From positions 310,001 to 374,000 of the forward strand of contig NZ_CAKLPY010000001.1 in the NCBI RefSeq assembly GCF_923079645.1: 64,000 nt of DNA, written 5' to 3'. The DNA is from Emticicia aquatica (GTDB lineage Bacteria; Bacteroidota; Bacteroidia; Cytophagales; Spirosomataceae). Shown here piece after piece: positions 55,953 to 63,758 of the stretch. The translations under genes were made by a program, and so were the position numbers. Under the pieces are notes generated by a model. The model saw only the letters and a list, made by a program, of their open reading frames with translations, ran no database searches and had not been told where the DNA came from. Numbering within the stretch: position 1 is the stretch's first letter; each line of letters opens with the position of its first letter.

Positions 55953-57005
55953 TTAAACCAAAACCCCTTGTTGATTGAGTTCTAGTAGATGTTCTTCCAA
56001 AGCTTTTACTTGTTTTTCTAAGGCGGGAAGTTTTCGTAAAACTGACATTGCTCTCAAATAATCATTCAAATCAAAAGCTGGTGTTCCGTTGATGGCTGTT
56101 CCTGATTTCTTTACACTTTTTGTTACGCCTGCTTGGCCACCAATGCGAGTACCATCAGCAATCGTGATATGTCCATTTACTCCCACTTGTCCACCAATCA
56201 TACAATTATTACCTACTTTGGTAGAACCTGCCACGCCTGTTTGTGCTGCAATAACTGTATTTTTTCCAATTTCAACATTATGAGCAATCTGCACCAAATT
56301 GTCAATTTTAGCACCTTCACGAATAATTGTTGAACCCATCGTAGCACAATCAATCGTCGAATTTGAGCCAATGCTCACATTGTTTTCAATGATTACATTA
56401 CCCAACTGTGGAATTGTTTTATAAGTTCCGTCGGCTTGTGGAGCGAAACCAAAACCATCACTACCAATTACAACTCCTGAATGAATAACGCAGTAGTTAC
56501 CAATGATACAATTTTCGTAAACTTTTGCTCCAGCGTATAAAATGGTATTATCGCCAATACTTACATTATCGCTGATATATACTTGGGGGTAAATTTTTAC
56601 ATTTTTCCCAATTTTACAGTTTTTCCCGATGTAAGAAAATGCTCCTTGATAAATATCTTCGCCAATGGTGGTATTCTCACCAACGAATACAGGTTGTTCT
56701 ATTCCTTTCTTGGAAAAATCTAAAATCTTTTGATACTCTTCTAATAATTGTGTGAATGCGATATAGGCATTTTCAACAATGATAAGTGTGGCTGTAAAAT
56801 CTTTTTTGGGTTCAAAATCACGCCCCACAATCACCGCACTTGCTTTTGTAGTATAAAGAAAAGGCTCATATTTATCATTAGCAAGAAAAGAAATATCACC
56901 CGTAGTGCCTTCCTCAATTTTTGCTAATTGACTGATTGTGAGAGAGTCATCGCCTCGAACCTCACCATTTAGTAGATATGCTATTTGCTTAACCGTGAAT
57001 TTCAT
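55953..57005 (-). CDS. lpxD: UDP-3-O-acylglucosamine N-acyltransferase
   Basis: A 350-residue protein taken from ATG 57005 ([15 protein letters not shown]); six extra residues upstream are possible. The N-terminal uridine-binding domain (1-100) includes '[25 protein letters not shown]', then the hexapeptide beta-helix, with the catalytic histidine in '[15 protein letters not shown]', and a C-terminal coiled region '[18 protein letters not shown]'. It adds the N-linked 3-hydroxyacyl chain. First lpx gene in the operon. Confidence 0.96.
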   Translation of the reverse strand: MKFTVKQIAYLLNGEVRGDDSLTISQLAKIEEGTTGDISFLANDKYEPFLYTTKASAVIVGRDFEPKKDFTATLIIVENAYIAFTQLLEEYQKILDFSKKGIEQPVFVGENTTIGEDIYQGAFSYIGKNCKIGKNVKIYPQVYISDNVSIGDNTILYAGAKVYENCIIGNYCVIHSGVVIGSDGFGFAPQADGTYKTIPQLGNVIIENNVSIGSNSTIDCATMGSTIIREGAKIDNLVQIAHNVEIGKNTVIAAQTGVAGSTKVGNNCMIGGQVGVNGHITIADGTRIGGQAGVTKSVKKSGTAINGTPAFDLNDYLRAMSVLRKLPALEKQVKALEEHLLELNQQGVLV

Positions 57006-57158
57006 ATTTTTCGTGCCATGCAAGTGCTTTCTTGCGTAGGTTTTTGCGTTAGTGTTTAGCTATTCGCTCGAATACGGTGATTGACGTTATTGACGATCGA
57101 ATGGTTTTGTAAAATATAATCTTAAAATAATACAAAAAACTTTCCTTGCACTGCAAAA

Positions 57159-58391
57159 TCAATGCAAAGATACATTTTTGCCCCAACATACATAGTATTT
57201 TTTCACGATGTTAATTAAAGCCTTAATTGTTGGCAAGTCGGAAGCATCGGCTATATCAATAATATTTTTATTTTTTGTGAGAATATTAATTGTTTCATCG
57301 CCCGAAATGTAACCTTTATTACTAACATCGCCTTCAGTAATGAAATATTTTAATTCATCTTCCTGCACCCCTTTTTCAAGAAGAGCGGCTTTCAAATGAT
57401 TGATGAATGAATCTTCAATAGGAAAATTAGAAATTTTGACCTTATAAAGTTTTCGGTTGAGTAAATCTTTGCAAATAGTTGCAAGGATTTTGTCCGAATG
57501 ATGTTGCCAAGTTTTTACGCAAGCCCAAATATCATAATCATCAATTTCGGTGAATGCTTGTAAATATTTTTCGTTGGTTTGAAATGCTTCTAAACTAATT
57601 TGTTCTTCCAAAAACAACGAAAAGGAAGGAGTTACAAATAATTTTTGACCATTCTTAATAATTTCTCTTGCTCTACTAATAATCTGAATGAGCATTACTT
57701 CGGTACAAATCGAAGTTTTGTGCAAATAAACTTGCCAATACATTAAACGCCGAGCATTCAAAAAGTTTTCTACACTCAATACACCTTTTTCTTCAACAAC
57801 TAATTGATTATCAACAACATTGAGCATTTTTATAATTCTGTCAACACCAATTGTACCTTCGGCCACACCAGTGAAAAAGCAATCTCGGTTGAGATAATCC
57901 ATTCTATCCATGTCAAGCTGACTCGAAATTAGTTGGTGGAAAAACTCACGTTGATATGTACCATTAAACATTTCGATTGCTAAATTGAGTTGACCACCAA
58001 ATTGCTGATTCAGTTTTTCCATCAATAGAGCCGAAATATGTTCGTGATGAACATCATTCAAGATGGTATATTCCAATACATGCGAAAAAGGGCCATGACC
58101 AATATCGTGCAGCAGAATAGCAATTTGAGCAGCTTCGATTTCTGCGTCTGACAAATGATGTCCTTTAGACTGTAAAACCTGCAAAGCTTGTCCCATCAAG
58201 TGCATTGCACCAAGGGCATGATGAAAACGTGTATGCAAAGCACCTGGATAAACGTATTCGGCCATACCCAATTGTTTGATACGACGTAAACGCTGGAAAA
58301 AAGGATGCTCGATTAGGTCATAAATTAAATCGGAAGGCACACTTACAAATCCATAAACGGGGTCATTGAATATTTTACGTTTGTTGGTCAT
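57159..58391 (-). CDS. HD-domain hydrolase (dGTPase-like/HDIG family)
   Basis: A 410-residue soluble protein with the metal-binding H...HD...D motif: 'HTRFHHALGAMHLMGQAL' then 'ILLHDIGHGPFSHVLEYT' and 'QLDMDRMDYLNRDCF'. It resembles SAMHD1/dGTPase-type phosphohydrolases and was likely named HD-domain in Bacteroidota genomes, where as I recall it also precedes lpxD. The substrate is unknown. It is the gene upstream of lpxD; the gap is about 150 bases. Confidence 0.9.
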   Translation of the reverse strand: MTNKRKIFNDPVYGFVSVPSDLIYDLIEHPFFQRLRRIKQLGMAEYVYPGALHTRFHHALGAMHLMGQALQVLQSKGHHLSDAEIEAAQIAILLHDIGHGPFSHVLEYTILNDVHHEHISALLMEKLNQQFGGQLNLAIEMFNGTYQREFFHQLISSQLDMDRMDYLNRDCFFTGVAEGTIGVDRIIKMLNVVDNQLVVEEKGVLSVENFLNARRLMYWQVYLHKTSICTEVMLIQIISRAREIIKNGQKLFVTPSFSLFLEEQISLEAFQTNEKYLQAFTEIDDYDIWACVKTWQHHSDKILATICKDLLNRKLYKVKISNFPIEDSFINHLKAALLEKGVQEDELKYFITEGDVSNKGYISGDETINILTKNKNIIDIADASDLPTIKALINIVKKYYVCWGKNVSLH

Positions 58392-58509
58392 GCTTATAAA
58401 AGTGTTTTTAGCAGGTGTGCAAAGGTAGTATTTTATTTTTTAGGGCTACTTAGCAACAACACAAAGAAGAAAATTTTAGTTGTGAATGGGAGAAAAATGG
58501 AGATAAAAT

Positions 58510-58540
58510 TTTGTAGTAAGGGAAGAAATGTCTAATTTTG
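58510..58540 (+). promoter_or_regulatory. Bacteroidota-type promoter for the CAT-anticodon tRNA
   Basis: TTTG at 58510-58513, exactly 19 bases, then TAATTTTG at 58533-58540. This matches TTTG-N19-TAnnTTTG, placing the start about 20 bases upstream of the tRNA. Confidence 0.82.
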
Positions 58541-58566
58541 CGTCACAAAACCAAAAAGTGGTTTTA

Positions 58567-58640
58567 GGGCCTATAGCTCATTCGGTTAGAGCAACTGACT
58601 CATAATCAGTAGGTGCTTGGTTCGATTCCAAGTGGGCCCA
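58567..58640 (+). tRNA. tRNA with CAT anticodon (Ile-2 or Met)
   Basis: A 74-base tRNA without an encoded CCA. Acceptor GGGCCTA pairs with TGGGCCC, D arm AGCTCATTCGGTTAGAGC, anticodon stem ACTGA/TCAGT around loop CTCATAA (anticodon CAT), T arm CTTGG/CCAAG with TTCGATT. A CAT anticodon could be elongator Met or, if the first C is lysidinylated, Ile (AUA). I cannot separate these by eye. It is the border of the accessory region, and its 3' half is a plausible integrase target. Confidence 0.95.
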
Positions 58641-58650
58641 CCTGATAATC

Positions 58651-58688
58651 AAGGAGTTACGATGAAAGTTGTAACTCCTTATTTTTTT
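58651..58688 (+). terminator. Intrinsic terminator after the tRNA
   Basis: Perfect 10-bp stem aaggagttac (58651-58660)/gtaactcctt (58671-58680), then a run of seven T. It lies 10 bases past the tRNA. Confidence 0.9.
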
Positions 58689-58710
58689 GATACATACAAG
58701 ATACATACAA
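58689..58710. repeat. Two tandem 11-bp direct repeats (gatacatacaa)
   Basis: Perfect head-to-tail copies at 58689-58699 and 58700-58710, immediately after the tRNA terminator. Short tandem repeats beside a tRNA attachment site often are arm-type integrase binding sites; here that is inference. Confidence 0.7.
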
Positions 58711-58722
58711 ATTGAGTTATAT

Positions 58723-59208
58723 TCAGAAAGTATCGGTAAATAAAAACAAACCTTTCTTTTCCGACTTCGCTTTTAAACTAAGCATCTGATATTTTGGTAA
58801 ATCATCACAATATACTTTAGAATATGGCTTGGCAAATCCATTTTCTATTAATACTTCTCCTACTGATTTACTATCCTCCAAAATAACATAAGCTAAGGTT
58901 CTGCCGTAACTATCAACCATGTTTCGTGTTTCTTGAACCAGAGTAACTTTGTCGTCTGGTCGAACTACTTGGAGCATAAAGTTCAAAGATTTGTTTCCAA
59001 GTTCAATTAAAAATTGTGCAGGAAGGTTTAACTCTCTTTCGTCTTTCAGCAATTTATTTGATAGTTTTAACTCAGGTGCATCTATGCCGTAGATGCGAAC
59101 TTCTTCTTGTTCTTTTGTAGAAATATTTTCCACAATTAAGCCGTCACCATCTACGATTTGAACCACTTTAAAGTGGGGTCTTATGAGTTTTGATTCGTTA
59201 GCTTCCAT
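58723..59208 (-). CDS. Thermonuclease (SNase)-like protein
   Basis: A 161-residue SNase-fold protein. 'IVDGDGLIVENISTKEQEEVRIYGIDAPELK' shows the Ca-binding aspartates and the catalytic arginine in 'VRIYG', and 'DSYGRTLAYVI' gives the second catalytic Arg. The catalytic Glu after the IDAPE motif is less sure ('DAPELK'). No signal peptide is visible, unlike secreted staphylococcal nuclease. It points toward the tRNA end of the accessory region and may be part of the element. Confidence 0.85.
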   Translation of the reverse strand: MEANESKLIRPHFKVVQIVDGDGLIVENISTKEQEEVRIYGIDAPELKLSNKLLKDERELNLPAQFLIELGNKSLNFMLQVVRPDDKVTLVQETRNMVDSYGRTLAYVILEDSKSVGEVLIENGFAKPYSKVYCDDLPKYQMLSLKAKSEKKGLFLFTDTF

Positions 59209-59308
59209 TTACGCCTCTATGCTTTTATTTGAATAATTGATGTGGTTTTACGACTATCTAACTTTGCAAGTATAGTAAAACAATCGTAAAACTTAAATAA
59301 TTAGCATC

Positions 59309-60112
59309 ATGGCAAGGCAAAAAGGAGTAATGAAATATGTCGGAACTATCGGCGATGTTCGACATTTTAAAATCAAAGGTAATCAGGGTTACTTCGCTGG
59401 AATGATTGGCGGACCAACTGGTGAACAAATCGCCACAGCACCAGAGTTTGCTCGTACTCGTGAAAATATGAACGAGTTTGCAGGTTGTGCAATGGTTGGT
59501 AAATCGCTTAGAGTTTATCTCGCAAGTTTATTGAAGTCAATGGCTGACAATCAAGTAACTGGTCGTTTAACTGCCATTATGAAAAAAATCAACTTGGAAG
59601 ATGGTTCTGAAGCAAGGGGACAAAGAGCGGTTTTGATTTCAACTGTTCCGCAATATTTGGAAGGTTTTGAATTTAATCGTTTTGTTTCATTTGGTGGAAC
59701 AATTACTGCTCCGTTTACTATAACCCCAACAGTTGAACGAGATAGCTCTACAGTAGTATTTCAGCCTTTCAATCCGTTAAGTTATTTGAACATCCCATCA
59801 GGTGCAACGCATTTTAGATTGGTGAATGCAATTTCGGCAATTTCTGATTTTCAATTCAATGCAACAACTGGTGGCTACGAGCCAAAAGAGCCTGTTTTGA
59901 ATGAGTTAGTAGATATTAAGTATTCTGCTTTCATTCCTGTTAATGCGGTAACTCCTGCCATTACAATCACAAGTGCATTTGCTGGCAGTCCTACATTAAC
60001 GAGTGATGTTTCAGTTTTGAATGTCATTGGCATTGAGTTTTTCCAAGATGTGAATGGAAACAAGTATTTGTTCTCGCAAGGAAACTGCATGAAAATCTGT
60101 AAGATATTCTAA
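59309..60112 (+). CDS. Conserved-looking Bacteroidota protein of unknown function
   Basis: A 267-residue protein starting MARQKGVMKYVGTIGDVRHF and followed by 'FARTRENMNEFAGCAMVGKSLRV'. I recall multicopy Bacteroidota proteins with the same 'MARxKG...GDLSFYK...RTREN..EF' start, but their role is not known to me. The C-terminal half is beta-rich ('FNPLSYLNIPSGATHFRLV'). No signal peptide or membrane segment. It is monocistronic with a terminator and lies inside the putative element. Confidence 0.75.
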   Translation: MARQKGVMKYVGTIGDVRHFKIKGNQGYFAGMIGGPTGEQIATAPEFARTRENMNEFAGCAMVGKSLRVYLASLLKSMADNQVTGRLTAIMKKINLEDGSEARGQRAVLISTVPQYLEGFEFNRFVSFGGTITAPFTITPTVERDSSTVVFQPFNPLSYLNIPSGATHFRLVNAISAISDFQFNATTGGYEPKEPVLNELVDIKYSAFIPVNAVTPAITITSAFAGSPTLTSDVSVLNVIGIEFFQDVNGNKYLFSQGNCMKICKIF

Positions 60113-60135
60113 GATTTTTGATTTATAGGTGAATA

Positions 60136-60174
60136 AAACAAAGCCTTCTCATTTGAGAGGGCTTTTGTTTTTTT
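60136..60174 (+). terminator. Intrinsic terminator of the 59309-60112 gene
   Basis: Fifteen-bp stem with one bulge, arms 60136-60150 and 60155-60170, four-base loop, then T-rich. Confidence 0.8.
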
Positions 60175-60349
60175 ACCTATTGCTAAAAATTCCTTTAAAT
60201 GGTGCTGATATGTATAACTTATGTATGAAATAAGTATGGGTTAATCATGTGTGAATTATGAAGTACCGAATAATAAAAATGGATACTTTATCATTGATAA
60301 TCCTTGAAATAAAACTTAATTTTAATTGTACATTAAAAATTTCAACAAC

Positions 60350-61066
60350 ATGAAAACAAGAAGATATTTACTTTTGCTAAGCTGTCTCTTACTGGGTTCA
60401 AGCTTTATATTATTACCAGATTGGCCAAATCTTGATATACTTAAAGACTACCCTAAAGTTGGAGAAACTTGTTCGATTGATGGAAAGAGTAATGCAACTG
60501 CAAATAAAAAAGCACAAAATAGACTTAAGAATAGATACAGAATGCCTGTAAATAATGTATTTGAAGAAATGACTATTCAAGATATTATTGACCTGCCTTC
60601 TGGAACTAAAGTCATAAAACCGCCTTTAAATAGTCCAAATCATAGTAGAGCAGTTTCTGTTATAGGGTTTGTGAAGGATGTTAATTTTGGAGGAACGAAA
60701 GGGGAATCTTGTAATTGTGGAGCAACAGATAGAGGGATGGTCGATACACATATTGATTTAGTTTTGGATGGAAATGATACTGATGAAACAGGAAAAAACT
60801 TAATTGTGGCAGAGGTAACATTTAGAACGCAAATTTTGGCTCAAAATGGGTTGCTTGCAAGTAACATAGGTAATAAATGGACCAAGAAAAATCTAAGGGA
60901 TAGATTGTTAGGTCGTAGAGTAAAATTTAGTGGTTGGCTTTTTTATGATTATGACCATCATGGAGAAACATGGGTTGTTGACCCAGATAATACTTTTGAT
61001 AGGAATAATTGGAGAGCTACGGCTTGGGAAATTCATCCTGTAATGGCGATAGAAGTACTTAATTAA
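60350..61066 (+). CDS. Exported protein with C-terminal WEIHP motif
   Basis: A 238-residue protein taken from the ATG at 60350 (MKTRRYLLLLSCLLLGSS is a signal peptide); a TTG 24 bases upstream is in frame. The mature protein has basic 'NKKAQNRLKNRYRMP', then 'AVSVIGFVKDVNFGGTKGES' with a Cys-x-Cys ('CNCG'), and ends 'NNWRATAWEIHPVMAIEVLN'. The last motif recurs, from memory, in Bacteroidota secreted proteins with OB-like folds. Function unknown. Confidence 0.72.
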   Translation: MKTRRYLLLLSCLLLGSSFILLPDWPNLDILKDYPKVGETCSIDGKSNATANKKAQNRLKNRYRMPVNNVFEEMTIQDIIDLPSGTKVIKPPLNSPNHSRAVSVIGFVKDVNFGGTKGESCNCGATDRGMVDTHIDLVLDGNDTDETGKNLIVAEVTFRTQILAQNGLLASNIGNKWTKKNLRDRLLGRRVKFSGWLFYDYDHHGETWVVDPDNTFDRNNWRATAWEIHPVMAIEVLN

Positions 61067-61105
61067 TTCCCCCTCTAAAAGATGAAACTAAATAAGTGAG
61101 TGGCA

Positions 61106-61160
61106 GTTGCAATCGTGGAGTCGAGAAATGCGGCAGCATTTCGAAGCGACCCATTGCAAC
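61106..61160. repeat. Nested inverted-repeat hairpin (about 55 bp)
   Basis: Three stacked helices: gttgcaat (61106-61113)/attgcaac (61153-61160), gtcg (61120-61123)/cgac (61147-61150) and gaaatgc (61125-61131)/gcatttc (61136-61142), closing a four-base loop. It lies 40 bases after the 60350-61066 gene and is not a normal terminator (no T-run). Confidence 0.7.
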
Positions 61161-61206
61161 AACGAACGTCCACAAACAATTATATTCCTTTTAAAAAGCG
61201 ATGAAT

Positions 61207-61231
61207 AAAAAAAAAGGGGCGTAGCCCCTCT
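61207..61231 (-). terminator. Intrinsic terminator of the 61233-61490 gene
   Basis: aggggc (61215-61220)/gcccct (61224-61229) with a 3-base loop; on the minus strand it is followed by a run of T (complement of 61207-61215). Confidence 0.78.
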
Positions 61232-61232
61232 C

Positions 61233-61490
61233 TTATATTTTCTTTCTTCGCTTTGCTTCTTTTCGATAACGCACATTTGCCATTTGGTAGATTTGTAATT
61301 TCACGGAATCAGTGAAGTAATTGGCAAAGCCGAGCCATAATTGCACATTTGTATTATCAGAAAATGTAAATCTTTTGGTTTCCCAAAAGTGCTTAAATTC
61401 AAAGTTTTCGCATAAGACTTGAATATCATTTTGTGAATAGTTCCAAAAGAATAAAGCTAAAACTTCAATATCTATGATAATATTTTTCAT
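61233..61490 (-). CDS. Small protein of unknown function
   Basis: An 85-residue ORF starting at a good ATG (61490), 'MKNIIIDIEVLALFFWNYSQ', with a basic tail 'RYRKEAKRRKKI'. It ends directly at a terminator, which supports a real gene. Family not recognised. Position inside the putative element suggests an accessory small protein. Confidence 0.6.
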   Translation of the reverse strand: MKNIIIDIEVLALFFWNYSQNDIQVLCENFEFKHFWETKRFTFSDNTNVQLWLGFANYFTDSVKLQIYQMANVRYRKEAKRRKKI

Positions 61491-61536
61491 GATTAAAGGA
61501 ATTTAAGAGTGAGAAATGAATAAAAAAGTTCCCCCC

Positions 61537-61740
61537 TTAGTAAGGGAGAACTCTATCTAAAAAGCCTTCTTTGATTTGGCCAATGCCTTTTCTTAATTGG
61601 CTTATCTCAAACAAATCTTTTTCCCAATGGCCTTTCATGCTTTGGTCTGCAACACGCTTTGATTTTAACTTTTTCTTTAATTCTTTGATTTCTGCCTCGA
61701 TTATATTTTCGACAGTTTTGTACATTTCAAAAGCATCCAT
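61537..61740 (-). CDS. Small coiled-coil-like protein
   Basis: A 67-residue ORF, 'MDAFEMYKTVENIIEAEIKEL', rich in Glu, Lys and Leu with heptad-like spacing through about residue 32, then 'WEKDLFEISQLRKGIGQI'. It is 46 bases upstream of the 85-residue gene on the same strand and could be in one transcript with it. No family recognised. Confidence 0.55.
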   Translation of the reverse strand: MDAFEMYKTVENIIEAEIKELKKKLKSKRVADQSMKGHWEKDLFEISQLRKGIGQIKEGFLDRVLPY

Positions 61741-61820
61741 AATGATTATGATTTAAAGGTGAATTATTATTTTTTCTTTTCGGGAAACGAAATCAAAACG
61801 ACACCCCCTTGTGGGGCTTG

Positions 61821-61899
61821 GTAGCAAGTTTTTTTGAAAGAAATTTTCTGGCGTAGCCGAAAAATTGTTTCAAAAACCCGTAGGGCTTGAACTTGCTAC
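61821..61899. repeat. Nested inverted repeat with one-sided insert
   Basis: Outer arms gtagcaagtt (61821-61830) and aacttgctac (61890-61899), inner arms 61831-61848 and 61859-61876 (about 17 of 18 pairing), apical loop ggcgtagcc-like, and a 13-base insert (61877-61889) only on the 3' side. Confidence 0.8.
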
Positions 61900-62312
61900 T
61901 GTGGGTTTGACTTTCGTAGCTTTGGAAAAAATGATAAAGCACCAGACCGACGAGCCGTGCGAGCTACCCCCCAGCGAGGGGGGACAGGGGGGAGAAAAAG
62001 CCGCTGAGTTCCAGTCAACCCCCACCAAAAACTGTTTGAAGGCTGTGGGAGTGGTGGCGATAGCCACCTGCCCACAGACAAGTTCTTTTGGTGGGATGGC
62101 GAAGGGAAAACCAAATTGAAAATCCAACATACTGTCAATCAAACCGATAAATGAGCGTAGGATAAACAGGCTTAGGGCTGAGTGGTTGGGCTTTGATTTC
62201 GTGCAAAAAGCAAGCAATCGCCGAGCCTTGTGTTTTGCCTTGCTTGATTTATGTAAACGAAATAAAGCGAAGTGTCAGCCAAAAGCCCTGTGCCTGTGTG
62301 CCAATGTAAGCG

Positions 62313-62331
62313 GTGCCGTTTTTCACGGCAC
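62313..62331. repeat. Short GC hairpin
   Basis: Perfect 7-bp stem gtgccgt (62313-62319)/acggcac (62325-62331), five-base loop of mostly T. Confidence 0.7.
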
Positions 62332-62437
62332 GGCTGAAATGGTGGAAACAAAGGCAGTCGAAATCCATAGTTTTTTGAAAAATTCCAGAAAACTATGCGT
62401 GTAGGTGCGGCTGGGTAAAAAGCCTGTGGCTATTTTT

Positions 62438-62500
62438 CATAATGTTTCAATTATATAGGGCTTGCCCCCTTGACCAAAGGTTATATAATTCAACATTATG
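62438..62500. repeat. 20-bp inverted repeat around a 24-base G/C-rich loop
   Basis: Left arm 62438-62457 and right arm 62482-62500 pair over their length with a single indel/mismatch; the loop 62458-62481 holds runs of G and C and a ttgacc box. Lies 195 bases downstream of the ardA stop. Candidate origin-of-transfer or recombination site. Confidence 0.72.
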
Positions 62501-62694
62501 AAACTTAGCTTTGGTTGTGCGGCTGGAGCTTTTTACGAAGAATAGCAAACGCACCGAAAACGTGAGGGGCAAAAGGACTGTCGAACTTAGCAAACTTTGA
62601 GTTTCCCCAAAACACCAAACGCCACACGAGCCGCCGCCCCAAACGTGGGGTGAGTGGCTTGGGTGGCATGAAATCGGGGAATAAATCCCCTTTT

Positions 62695-63237
62695 TTAGTT
62701 AATGAAAACATGCCCATCATGCTCGACAAATGAACTCGAAAACAAATCTCTTGCATAAGCTTCGTAATCAAAATATCTCGATAATTCATCAGGACAATTA
62801 TTTAAAAAGCCAGCTTGCTCAACGTATTCATAAGCATATTCAACTTCGGCAGTATCGCTTTTACCACCGTAATATCCTTGATAAGAATCTTCAAACTGCT
62901 GCAATAAATCTGAAACTGAAATTTGGTAATGCTTACCCAAAATATTATCTCGGTAAATTTCTAAGGCTTCAATTTTATCATCATCCATACCCGCAATGGC
63001 TTCAAAATATTCAAAAGCATCATCATCTAAACTACATTCTGAAATTAAGAAATCAGGAATATTTTCCCAATCTTGAAACATAAACTCAGCATCTTCTTCA
63101 TCAGAATGAAGCTCTTTACAAGCTTCATAAAACTCTTCTTTTGATGAATATTCTGTTAAATTAAGCCACCTGCCAGCAATTGAGCCACAGTTATATTTGT
63201 GATAAGTGCCAACATAGATAGAAGGAATATTTTGCAT
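62695..63237 (-). CDS. ardA: ArdA-type antirestriction protein
   Basis: A 180-residue, strongly acidic protein beginning 'IPSIYVGTYHKYNCGSIAGRWLNL' (the ArdA N-terminal signature 'IYVGTYxKYNxGSIxGxWL'), then 'SKEEFYEACKELHSDEEDAEFMFQDWENIP'. The C-terminal part ('YFDYEAYARDLFSSSFVEHDGHVF') also matches ArdA. It mimics DNA and blocks type I restriction enzymes when an element enters a new host. Its presence is the strongest evidence that the right part of the window is conjugative or mobilisable DNA. Confidence 0.9.
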   Translation of the reverse strand: MQNIPSIYVGTYHKYNCGSIAGRWLNLTEYSSKEEFYEACKELHSDEEDAEFMFQDWENIPDFLISECSLDDDAFEYFEAIAGMDDDKIEALEIYRDNILGKHYQISVSDLLQQFEDSYQGYYGGKSDTAEVEYAYEYVEQAGFLNNCPDELSRYFDYEAYARDLFSSSFVEHDGHVFIN

Positions 63238-63297
63238 TTTAGTAAAGATTTTAGATTATAAAACCATGCACTTGCACGGCAATCGCCGAAGGCAACA

Positions 63298-63427
63298 CGA
63301 GTAAAAAATGTCGGGGCTTAGCCCTTAATTTTCAAGTCCATTTGGCGGTTTACGGTGCGTTTGCCTTGTGCGTAGCTAAATAGCCAAATGACGTAGTGAA
63401 GACTTGAAAACGTCATTTTATCACTCG
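63298..63427. repeat. Large nested inverted repeat with one-sided insert
   Basis: Outer arms 63298-63310 and 63414-63427 (one bulge), middle arms ttttcaagtc (63329-63338)/gacttgaaaa (63401-63410), inner arms catttggc (63339-63346)/gccaaatg (63383-63390), and a 10-base insert acgtagtgaa (63391-63400) only on the 3' side between the inner and middle helices. Confidence 0.78.
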
Positions 63428-63758
63428 TAAATTTGATTGAACCGTGTAAGTAAATACTATGCGTGCTGACCAACCCAAATCAAAAACTAAAATAAGACCT
63501 TATTAATAATCAAATGTAGCAAAGGAAATGCAGCTTAATTACTGCCGTGAAACTGGTAGAAATTGGGCTGCTGTGCTAATGGAGGCGGTGCTTTTTTTGC
63601 ACTGCTGAAATGAAGCAAAAGAAAATCAGACCTTATTTGGCTTAGGGATAGAAGCGTAAAGCCCGAAGTGTGTTTGCCATGTGCTTTTGGCGGACTTGAA
63701 GCGAATAGCCCGACCGAAGGAAAGCTCATAAAAGTATGAGAACTTTATATATATTTGT

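Larger units (their letters stand above)
61741..62694. other. Gene-poor, GC-richer accessory stretch with inverted repeats
   Basis: No ORF here is convincing: several overlapping frames on both strands read through similar length, with low-complexity Pro/Gly/Ser translations, as expected of noncoding GC-richer DNA. It contains three clear hairpins (61821-61899, 62313-62331, 62438-62500) and a run of C/G blocks at about 61967-62000. It precedes the ardA gene's 3' end. This layout resembles control or origin-of-transfer regions of mobile elements, without proof. Confidence 0.6.

Noticed and set aside
58567..58640. Firm naming of the tRNA as Ile-2
   Set aside because: A CAT anticodon fits both Met and lysidine-modified Ile, and the sequence alone did not separate them, so both are left open.
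61821..61899. Integron attC-like site
   Set aside because: The nested hairpin has a one-sided insert as attC can, but no core RYYYAAC/GTTRRRY sequence and no integron integrase are visible.
61865..62119. 84-residue plus-strand reading frame in the GC-rich stretch
   Set aside because: Its translation is low-complexity and competes with equally long minus-strand frames over the same bases; no start signal or family likeness, so treated as noncoding.
62505..62789. 94-residue minus-strand frame near ardA
   Set aside because: It overlaps the well-supported ardA gene in another frame and has a non-protein-like Pro/Leu/Arg composition.
63535..63729. 64-residue minus-strand frame
   Set aside because: Ser/Pro-rich translation with no coding pattern; lies in a structured, probably noncoding region.
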